Source: Kiloniellales bacterium (lineage in GTDB: Bacteria; Pseudomonadota; Alphaproteobacteria; Kiloniellales; JAKSDN01). From it: DNA of 5,216 bases. Shown here in pieces: positions 1-4,750 of this stretch; position 1 is the stretch's first letter, and every line of letters begins with the position of its first letter. The stretch lies in the NCBI GenBank assembly GCA_022360075.1, contig JAKSDN010000624.1, positions 1 through 5,216 on the forward strand, in the 5' to 3' direction. The notes beneath the pieces were generated by a model that worked only from the letters and a program-made list of their open reading frames with translations, was not told where the DNA came from and did not search any database. The position numbers and the translations under genes are program-made.

Positions 1-564
1 CAGGTGGCGTTCCGGCAGGACGAGCGCCGGACGTTTTGGCAAGCCGCCCAGCACCGCGATGCCGAGCGGCCCGACGGCCTCGCGCAAGAGCCGCGTATGC
101 CCGGGCCCACCGACCCGGTTGAAGATGACCGCGACCGGCCGTAGGCCGGCGCGATAGGTCGCGAAGCCGTGCAACAAGGCCGCCGCCGAGGCCGCCATGC
201 CGCGCGCGTCAATGACCAGGATCACCGGCCAGCCGGTGAGTGCCGCGAGGTCGGCGGTCGAGCCGCTGCCGTCGGTCGCGCCGTCGAAGAGGCCCATCAC
301 GCCCTCGGCGATCACCAAGTCCGCGTCCGCGCCGGCCCGCGTGACCTGGCCGGCCAGGGTTTCCGGGCGCATGGCCCAGGGGTCGAGGGTGGCGCAGGGC
401 CGTCCGCTGGCGGCGGCATGAAAGGCCGGATCGATGTAGTCGGGCCCGACCTTGGCCGAGCCGACCCGAACGCCTGCGCGGCGCAGGGCACGCAAAAGGG
501 CCAGCGTCACGGTCGTCTTGCCGCTGCCCGAGGCGGGCGCCGCGATGATCAGCCCCTTGGACAC
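1..564 (-). CDS. cobB: Cobyrinic/hydrogenobyrinic acid a,c-diamide synthase, N-terminal part (cut by window edge)
   Basis: ATP- and glutamine-dependent amidation of the a and c side chains of (hydrogeno)cobyrinic acid, a cytoplasmic late step of corrin ring synthesis. The window holds the first 188 codons; the family is usually about 430-460 residues, so the C-terminal glutamine amidotransferase domain is off the left edge. Visible in the N-terminal ATPase domain: a P-loop of the dethiobiotin synthetase/CobB type (PASGSGKTT, residues 10-18), VGPDYIDPAFH (39-49), the conserved AEGVMGLFDG (86-95), then VILVIDARGMAASAA (114-128) and an LPERHL at the edge. The start is a GTG, chosen because AAGGA lies 6 nt upstream (571-575) and the protein then begins directly before the first beta strand. 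It lies 25 nt behind cobA on the same strand, so the two are probably co-transcribed. CobB and CbiA (the cobalt-first pathway version) cannot be told apart from this portion. No frameshift is seen. Confidence 0.95.
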   Translation of the reverse strand, partial: MSKGLIIAAPASGSGKTTVTLALLRALRRAGVRVGSAKVGPDYIDPAFHAAASGRPCATLDPWAMRPETLAGQVTRAGADADLVIAEGVMGLFDGATDGSGSTADLAALTGWPVILVIDARGMAASAAALLHGFATYRAGLRPVAVIFNRVGGPGHTRLLREAVGPLGIAVLGGLPKRPALVLPERHL

Positions 565-570
565 GTCTGA

Positions 571-575
571 TCCTT
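571..575 (-). promoter_or_regulatory. Ribosome binding site of cobB
   Basis: Read on the minus strand this is AAGGA followed by 6 nt and then the GTG at 564-562. It decides the cobB start, since there is no ATG at a suitable place. Confidence 0.7.
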
Positions 576-582
576 GAACGAT

Positions 583-598
583 GCCGGCTTCAGCCGGC
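583..598 (-). promoter_or_regulatory. Hairpin around the cobA stop codon, upstream of the cobB ribosome binding site
   Basis: A perfect 6-bp inverted repeat GCCGGC / GCCGGC with a 4-nt loop. In the mRNA the loop reads UGAA and contains the cobA stop codon (592-590). The stem ends 7 nt before the cobB ribosome binding site. No run of U follows, so it is not an intrinsic terminator. It could affect ribosome release or cobB initiation, or be a chance product of GC-rich sequence; the structure is seen, the role is inference. Confidence 0.4.
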
Positions 599-1426
599 CG
601 CGCGGGCCCGTTGGGCCAAGGGGTCGGCCTCCAGGATGCGGCCGGAGAGCGCGCCGAGCCAGTCGAGCCCGGCCCGTAGCCGCACCACCTGCCCGATCAC
701 GACCATGGCCGGCGGCTCCAGGCCCTGCGTAGCCGCATCCTGCGCGCAAGTGGCCAGGCTCGTCTCCAACACCGCCTGTTCGGCCGTGGTCGCCTTGCTG
801 ACGAGGGCGACCGACTCGCCGGGGTCGCGACCCGCGGCGATCAGGCGCTGGGCGATGATGTCCAGGTGCTTGAGCGCCATGTAAATCACCAGCACCGGCG
901 AGCCTTGGGCCAGAGCCGGCCAGTCGAGGTTGTCGGGCACCTCGCCGGTCACCGAATGCCCGGTGAGGAAGGTGACCGCCGAGTTGGTCTCGCGATGGGT
1001 CAGGGGGATGCCCGCCTGTGCCAGACCGCCCAGCCCGGCCGAGATCCCGGCAATCACCCGAAAGGGCACGCCCGCCCCGACCAGGGCCAGCGCTTCCTCG
1101 ACGCCGCGGCCGAAGACGTAGGGATCGCCGCCCTTCAGGCGCAACACCCGCCGTCCTTCCCTGGCGAGCTGGATCAGGCGGTGGGAGATGTCGGCCTGCT
1201 TCGGCGAGGGCTTGCCGCCGCGCTTGCCCGCGTATTCGAGCACCGCGGCCGGCGGTGCCAGCGCCAGGATGTCCGGCGAGACCAGCGCGTCGTGCACCAC
1301 GACCTCGGCCTGGCGCAGGCCGTTGAGGGCATGCAGCGTCAGCAGGCCGGGATCGCCCGGCCCGGCCCCGGCCAGCCAGACCCAGCCGGGCTCCAATTTC
1401 GGCAAATCGAACGGCAAGCGTTCCAT
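590..1426 (-). CDS. cobA: Uroporphyrinogen-III C-methyltransferase (SUMT)
   Basis: Transfers two methyl groups from S-adenosylmethionine to C2 and C7 of uroporphyrinogen III, giving precorrin-2, the entry step to the corrin branch; cytoplasmic. The 278 residues match the usual length of stand-alone SUMT. Motifs in order: SAM-site glycine loop VWLAGAGPGDPGLLT (16-30), VVVHDALVS (42-50), AGKRGGKPSPKQADIS (66-81), RLKGGDPYVFGRGVEEAL (96-113), GISAGLGGLAQAGIPLTHR (127-145), AVTFLTGH (150-157) and GLEPPAMVVIGQVV (235-248). From memory, the tail DWLGALSGR (255-263) resembles P. denitrificans CobA. There is no CysG-type dehydrogenase/chelatase domain. Two normally conserved positions differ: V109 stands where RGGEE is usual, and A126 where PGIT/PGIS is usual. 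The ATG lacks a recognisable Shine-Dalgarno sequence. cobB follows on the same strand and cbiD diverges 124 nt away. Confidence 0.95.
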   Translation of the reverse strand: MERLPFDLPKLEPGWVWLAGAGPGDPGLLTLHALNGLRQAEVVVHDALVSPDILALAPPAAVLEYAGKRGGKPSPKQADISHRLIQLAREGRRVLRLKGGDPYVFGRGVEEALALVGAGVPFRVIAGISAGLGGLAQAGIPLTHRETNSAVTFLTGHSVTGEVPDNLDWPALAQGSPVLVIYMALKHLDIIAQRLIAAGRDPGESVALVSKATTAEQAVLETSLATCAQDAATQGLEPPAMVVIGQVVRLRAGLDWLGALSGRILEADPLAQRARAAG

Positions 1427-1550
1427 GGCAGCGAGACTAGGCGCTGCGGCGGGAGCCGTGCAACCGCTAGCAACGCCGTGGACACCGCAGGGCCGAATCG
1501 CGCCTCACTTCACCTGGTCAGCACGGCCGGCGCACCCTTAAAATGCGCCC
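1427..1550. promoter_or_regulatory. Divergent intergenic region between cobA and cbiD
   Basis: The 124 nt between the two start codons must hold promoters for both transcripts if each gene is first in its operon. It is mostly GC-rich, with one AT-rich patch next to cbiD. I see no cobalamin riboswitch: there is no recognisable B12-box core and little room for a roughly 200-nt aptamer. Neither start codon has a good ribosome binding site in front of it. On the cobA side, TTGCAC-N18-TAGTCT on the minus strand ends just before the ATG, but each hexamer matches the sigma-70 consensus at only 3 of 6 positions. Confidence 0.5.
1515..1544 (+). promoter_or_regulatory. Candidate sigma-70-type promoter of cbiD
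   Basis: TGGTCA at 1515-1520 (4 of 6 to TTGACA), an 18-nt spacer, and TAAAAT at 1539-1544 (5 of 6 to TATAAT). It is the only AT-rich hexamer in the gap. With normal spacing, transcription would start at about 1550-1552, at the cbiD ATG itself, which fits the lack of a Shine-Dalgarno sequence there. The match is seen by eye only and no start site is known. Confidence 0.35.
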
Positions 1551-2636
1551 ATGGAAGAAGCCTCCGACAAGCCGCTGCGTCGCGGCTGGACCACCGGTGC
1601 CTGTGCGACGGCGGCGACACGCGCAGCCTATGGCGCACTCCTGACTGGGGCCTTCGAGGACCCTGTGACCATCACCCTGCCCAAGGGCCAGACGCCGGCC
1701 TTCGCCCTGGCGCGCGAGGCGCTGGGAGCCGACTACGCCCTCGCCGGCATCGTCAAGGACGCCGGCGACGATCCGGACGTGACCCACGGCGCGATGGTGA
1801 TCTCCACGGTCCGGCGCGCCGCGCCCGGCAGCGGCGTCGTCTTCAAGGCCGGTGCCGGCGTCGGCACCGTCACCAAGGCGGGCCTGCCGCTGCCGGTGGG
1901 CGAGCCGGCGATCAACCCGGCGCCGCGCGCGATGATCAGTGATGCGGTCGCCGCACTCGCCGCCGCGCAAGGCGACAGTGGCGACATCGAAGTCGAGATC
2001 TCGATCCCCGGCGGCGAGGCCTTGGCGGCCAAGACCTGGAACCCGCGCCTGGGCATCGAGGGCGGGCTTTCGGTGCTCGGGACCACCGGTGTCGTGGTGC
2101 CCTATTCCTGCTCGGCCTGGATCCACTCGATCCATCGCGGCATCGACGTCGCCCGGGCCAACGGCCACGACCACGTCGCCGGCTGCACCGGCTCGACTTC
2201 GGAGAAGGCGGTGCAGGCGCTCTACGCCCTGCCGGACGGCGCGATGCTGGACATGGGCGACTTTGCCGGCGGGCTGCTGAAGTATCTGCGCCGCCATCCC
2301 CTGCCCCGCCTGACCCTGGGCGGCGGCTTCGCGAAGATCTCCAAGCTCGCGGCCGGCCACCTCGACCTGCATTCAGGGCGCAGCCAGGTCGACTTCGAGG
2401 CTTTGGCCGAGCGCTGTTCGTCGCTGGGCGCCGGAAGCCCGCTGTCCGAGCAGGTCCGGTCGGCTCGGACCGCCAAGCAGGCCCTCGAGATCGCCTGCCA
2501 GGCCGGCCTGCCCCTGGCCGATGCGACCGCCCAGGCAGCACGTCAGACCGCGCTCGGCGTGCTAGCGGGCGAAACGACGGTCGAGGTGCTGATCGTCGAC
2601 CGTCAGGGCAACTTGGTCGGACGGGCGGGTGACTGA
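1551..2636 (+). CDS. cbiD: (Cobalt-)precorrin-5B C1-methyltransferase CbiD
   Basis: S-adenosylmethionine-dependent methylation at C1 of the corrin ring, between the CobM and CobK steps. The 361 residues are a full-length CbiD. Motifs: N-terminal LRRGWTTGACATAA (9-22, family pattern LRxGxTTGxCA), IVKDAGDDPDVTHG (67-80), GAGVGTVTKAGLPLPVGEPA with INPAPRAMI (101-129), NPRLGIEGGLSVLGTTGVVVPYS (164-186), and a glycine-rich LTLGGGFAKISKLAAGHLDLHS (255-276). The ATG at 1551 puts the TTG motif about 13 residues in, as usual. An earlier ATG at 1543 is out of frame. There is no clear ribosome binding site, and a -10-like hexamer ends 6 nt before the ATG. cobK overlaps its 3' end. CbiD is best known from the anaerobic, cobalt-first pathway, but it also occurs in clusters with aerobic-type enzymes, where it stands in for CobF; that is the likely role here, by inference. 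Confidence 0.96.
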   Translation: MEEASDKPLRRGWTTGACATAATRAAYGALLTGAFEDPVTITLPKGQTPAFALAREALGADYALAGIVKDAGDDPDVTHGAMVISTVRRAAPGSGVVFKAGAGVGTVTKAGLPLPVGEPAINPAPRAMISDAVAALAAAQGDSGDIEVEISIPGGEALAAKTWNPRLGIEGGLSVLGTTGVVVPYSCSAWIHSIHRGIDVARANGHDHVAGCTGSTSEKAVQALYALPDGAMLDMGDFAGGLLKYLRRHPLPRLTLGGGFAKISKLAAGHLDLHSGRSQVDFEALAERCSSLGAGSPLSEQVRSARTAKQALEIACQAGLPLADATAQAARQTALGVLAGETTVEVLIVDRQGNLVGRAGD

Positions 2637-3381
2637 CCGCAAGCGGCTGCTGATCCTGGGCGGCACCAGCGAGTCGGCGGCCCTCGCGGCCCTGGCCGAG
2701 TCGGAGCCCCGCCTGGAGGCGATCACCTCCCTCGCCGGGCGCACGCGCCACCCCGCCCGCCCACCCGGCAAGCTGCGCGTCGGCGGCTTCGGTGGGTCGG
2801 CGGGACTGTCGGCCTACATCACGGAGGAATCCATCGACCTACTGGTCGACGCCACGCACCCCTACGCCGCGCGGATCTCGGCCGCAGCGGCGGAGGCGGC
2901 ATCGGACAGCGGCGTGCCACGCCTCCTGCTCCGGCGCCCGGCCTGGAAGCCGCAAGCGGGCGACCGTTGGCTCCCGGCCGCCGACAACACGGCGGCAGCC
3001 CAGGCCTTGCAAGGCTTGGGCAAGAGGGTCTTCCTGTCGATCGGGCGGCAAGATCTGGCGCCCTTCGCGCCCTTGTCCGATCTCTGGTTCCTGGTGCGCA
3101 TGATCGACCGCCCCGACGCACCCCTCGACCTGGGGCCGCACGCGCTTGTCCTGGGACGCGGACCCTTTGCCGAAGAGGACGAGCGCGAGCTGTTGGTCGA
3201 GCATCGGATCGAGGCCCTGGTCAGCAAGAACAGCGGCGGCAGCGCCACCTACGCCAAGCTCGCCGCCGCGCGCAGCCTGGGCTTGCCGGTCGTCATGATC
3301 GAACGTCCCGCCGCGCCGCCCGGGTGCACCGTCGACACGGTCGAAGCGGCCTGGGCCCGGATTCAAGACCATCTCTGGTAA
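2629..3381 (+). CDS. cobK: Precorrin-6A reductase (CobK/CbiJ family)
   Basis: Reduces precorrin-6A to precorrin-6B with NADPH, the step after C1 methylation, so it directly follows the reaction of its upstream neighbour. The 250 residues are the usual size. Motifs: N-terminal nucleotide-binding strand and loop RLLILGGTSESAALA (6-20), TSLAGRTRHP (33-42), GKLRVGGFGGSAGL (47-60), LLVDATHPYAARIS (71-84), VFLSIGRQDLAPF (134-146), and the C-terminal LVSKNSGGSATYAKLAAAR (197-215) followed by LPVVMIERP (219-227). The start is a GTG inside the end of cbiD (8-nt overlap GTGACTGA), pointing to translational coupling; only a weak GGACGGG (2619-2625) precedes it. The sequence does not settle whether the true substrate carries cobalt (CbiJ) or not (CobK). 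It ends in TAA, after which the same reading frame continues as the next gene. Confidence 0.95.
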   Translation: MTDRKRLLILGGTSESAALAALAESEPRLEAITSLAGRTRHPARPPGKLRVGGFGGSAGLSAYITEESIDLLVDATHPYAARISAAAAEAASDSGVPRLLLRRPAWKPQAGDRWLPAADNTAAAQALQGLGKRVFLSIGRQDLAPFAPLSDLWFLVRMIDRPDAPLDLGPHALVLGRGPFAEEDERELLVEHRIEALVSKNSGGSATYAKLAAARSLGLPVVMIERPAAPPGCTVDTVEAAWARIQDHLW

Positions 3382-3393
3382 GGCGCCGAACCC

Positions 3394-3759
3394 TTGCTCT
3401 ACGACAAGCTCCCCGACCATTTCCAAGGCTACGTCGCCGCGCTGCTCGAGCATGCCGAGACCGCGCTCTGGCCGGAGCGCCGGGCGGCGCTAGAGAGCTT
3501 CTACCAGGGGATTGAAAATTGCTCGGAGGCCGATCTGACGGCAGCGACGAATGCCCTGGGCCTGGTCGCGCCAAGTGGCGAGCAGCCGGCCATGACGCTC
3601 TACCGGGTGATGCTCACCGCCTATCTCGAGCGCCTCGGCGAGGCGGAGATCACCAACCCCGACCAGGCCTGGCTCTACAGCCTATCCTTCAGCCGCGACC
3701 ACGCGGCCCTTGCAGAAAGCTGGTACGCCGAACATCCGGAACATCGGCTGGAGGAATGA
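3394..3759 (+). CDS. Uncharacterised acidic 121-residue protein behind cobK
   Basis: I do not recognise this protein. The codons have the strong G/C third-position bias of the neighbouring genes, and it lies 12 nt behind cobK on the same strand, so it is probably real and last in the cbiD-cobK operon. The start must be the TTG: the cobK TAA is in frame just upstream, and the first in-frame ATG is at residue 67. AAGG (3380-3383) lies 10 nt before it. The protein is acidic (about 20 D/E against 7 K/R), looks mostly helical, has one cysteine (C43), three tryptophans (26, 93, 110), and a tail rich in histidine and glutamate (H103, H114, H117). I see no signal peptide, membrane segment or metal-site motif. 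It does not resemble CobE/CbiG, CobF or other B12 proteins I know. A B12 role is suggested only by position. Confidence 0.75.
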   Translation: MLYDKLPDHFQGYVAALLEHAETALWPERRAALESFYQGIENCSEADLTAATNALGLVAPSGEQPAMTLYRVMLTAYLERLGEAEITNPDQAWLYSLSFSRDHAALAESWYAEHPEHRLEE

Positions 3760-3776
3760 GGAGATAACTTATCCTC
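3758..3776 (+). other. Small dyad at the 3' end of the uncharacterised gene
   Basis: GAGGA (3758-3762) pairs with TCCTC (3772-3776) around a 9-nt loop, and inside it GATAA/TTATC form a second short dyad. It overlaps the stop codon region. No T run follows, so it is at best a weak mRNA 3'-end structure. Confidence 0.25.
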
Positions 3777-3820
3777 GTCGGAGGCTGCGCGCCGGCAAGT
3801 AGCTCTCCACCACTTTCCAT

Positions 3821-3844
3821 TGTCATTGCCGGTGTCATTGCCGG
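3821..3844 (+). repeat. Perfect 12-bp tandem duplication
   Basis: TGTCATTGCCGG occurs twice without a gap (3821-3832 and 3833-3844). It is the left end of the palindromic element, so the element has a doubled left terminus. Confidence 0.85.
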
Positions 3845-3911
3845 GCAGGCGAAGCCCGAGCGCTTCGCGCTCCCGGCAATCCATCGAGGTCCGAGACCGG
3901 GACCCTGATGG

Positions 3912-3934
3912 ACCCTCGGGTCAAGCCCGAGGGT
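3912..3934. terminator. Strong hairpin between convergent genes, possible transcript end
   Basis: A perfect 9-bp stem ACCCTCGGG / CCCGAGGGT with a 5-nt loop, right module of the repeat element, lying between the 3' ends of the uncharacterised gene and cobM. It lacks a T run on both strands, so it would act as a weak terminator or as a block to 3' exonucleases. The stem is certain, the function inferred. Confidence 0.35.
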
Positions 3935-3985
3935 GACAATTCAGAGGAAAACGCCCGTCAAGTACTTAAAATATGGCCTCTTTCT

Positions 3986-4750
3986 TCACGCCCGCCGCTT
4001 CGGCCGCAGGAGATGCACGTGCTCCGGGTCATAGAGCTTGCTGTCGCGGAACTCGGCCTCGCCCAGCACCGGCCCCACCAGTATCAAGGCGGTGCGGGTG
4101 ATCTTGGCGGCGCGGACCTTGTCGCGGATGTCGGCGAGGCTACCGCGGATCACCTGCTCGTCCGGCCAGCTCGCCCGATAGACCACGGCGACCGGACAAT
4201 CTTCGCCATAGCTTGGCACCAGGTCTTCGACCACCTTGCGAAGATTGCGGATCGAGAGATGGATGGCGAGGGTCGCGCCCGAGCGGCCAAGCTCTGCCAG
4301 GTCTTCGCCCGCCGGCATGGCCGAGGCCTTCATGGCGGTGCGGGTCAGGATCACGGTTTGGCTGACCTCCGGCAGGGTCAGCTCGCAGCCCAGGGTCGCC
4401 GCCGCCGCGGCATAGGCGGGCACGCCGGGCGTGATGTCGTAGGCGATGCCCAGCGCCGCCAGGCGCCGGATCTGCTCGGCGATGGCGCCGTAGAGCGACG
4501 GATCGCCGGAATGGACCCGGGCGACGTCCTCACCGGCCGCATCGGCGCGCTGCATTTCCTCAATGATCTGGTCCAGCGTCATCGGCGCCGTATCGAGCAC
4601 CCGGGCCTCGGGTGCGGCCCAGCCGAGCACCTCGGTCGGCACCAGCGAGCCGGCGTAGAGCACCAGCGGCGCACTGGCGATCAGATCGCGCCCGCGCAAC
4701 GTGATCAGATCCGGCGCGCCGGGGCCGGCGCCGATGAAGTGCACGGTCAC
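3986..4750 (-). CDS. cobM: Precorrin-4 C11-methyltransferase
   Basis: Transfers a methyl group from S-adenosylmethionine to C11 of precorrin-4, giving precorrin-5. The 254 residues are full length for CobM/CbiF. Motifs: [18 protein letters not shown] (3-20), [10 protein letters not shown] (29-38), [17 protein letters not shown] (77-93), [24 protein letters not shown] (105-128), [13 protein letters not shown] (134-146), [10 protein letters not shown] (161-170), [10 protein letters not shown] (189-198) and [11 protein letters not shown] (220-230). The HSGDPSLYG and PGVPA patterns set it apart from other corrin methyltransferases. It starts with GTG overlapping the cobJ stop by 4 nt (GTGA), and a strong GGAGGA sits 6 nt upstream within cobJ. 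It is the last gene of its transcript and converges on the cbiD operon. The cobalt-pathway homologue CbiF is very similar, so the metal state of the substrate is not decided by this sequence. Confidence 0.96.
   Translation of the reverse strand: MTVHFIGAGPGAPDLITLRGRDLIASAPLVLYAGSLVPTEVLGWAAPEARVLDTAPMTLDQIIEEMQRADAAGEDVARVHSGDPSLYGAIAEQIRRLAALGIAYDITPGVPAYAAAAATLGCELTLPEVSQTVILTRTAMKASAMPAGEDLAELGRSGATLAIHLSIRNLRKVVEDLVPSYGEDCPVAVVYRASWPDEQVIRGSLADIRDKVRAAKITRTALILVGPVLGEAEFRDSKLYDPEHVHLLRPKRRA

Larger units (their letters stand above)
3819..3940. repeat. Alphaproteobacterial-type nested palindromic repeat element
   Basis: The stretch is built as nested inverted repeats. Outermost are perfect 7-bp ends, ATTGTCA (3819-3825) and TGACAAT (3934-3940). 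Inside lies a left module with 9-bp arms ATTGCCGGG (3837-3845) and CCCGGCAAT (3872-3880), which encloses GAGCGC-TTC-GCGCTC (3858-3872; it shares C3872 with the right arm). Then CCATC (3881-3885) pairs with GATGG (3907-3911) around GGTC-CGA-GACC (3888-3898). Last is a right module, 9-bp arms ACCCTCGGG / CCCGAGGGT (3912-3934) with loop TCAAG. The words CCGGCAATCCATC and CGGGTCAAGCCCG, and the spurious peptide start MDPRVKPE that the repeat encodes, are typical of dispersed intergenic repeats in alphaproteobacteria. It may serve as a two-way transcript end or be a small non-autonomous mobile element; copy number cannot be seen from one window. Confidence 0.7.
3760..3985. other. Convergent intergenic region with palindromic repeat
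   Basis: These 226 nt separate the ends of two convergent transcripts. The first 60 nt hold only a short dyad. Positions 3819-3940 are a nested palindromic repeat. The last 40 or so, next to the cobM stop, include an AT-rich patch (about 3961-3974, with the palindrome AGTACT). No classical hairpin-plus-T-run terminator is present on either strand, and I see no gene. Confidence 0.6.

Noticed and set aside
169..570. Plus-strand open frames opposite the left end
   Set aside because: They are antisense to cobB, whose P-loop and family motifs are clear.
866..1942. Open frame of 358 codons on the plus strand
   Set aside because: It lies antisense to cobA and then out of frame inside cbiD; both are certain genes. 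Long shadow frames are expected at this GC content.
1518..2372. Open frame of 284 codons on the minus strand within cbiD
   Set aside because: Antisense shadow of cbiD with low-complexity composition and no recognisable motif.
1936..2751. Open frame of 271 codons on the minus strand across cbiD and cobK
   Set aside because: Very rich in Arg, Pro, Ser and Gly, as expected from reading GC-rich genes in the wrong frame; no domain seen.
3819..3940. CRISPR array or intrinsic terminator
   Set aside because: There are no regularly spaced repeats and spacers, and no T run behind any stem on either strand; the nested inverted repeats fit a dispersed palindromic element better.
3961..3974. AT-rich patch with TAAAAT as a promoter
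   Set aside because: On the plus strand it would transcribe only antisense to cobM with no gene behind it, and no good -35 is paired with it.
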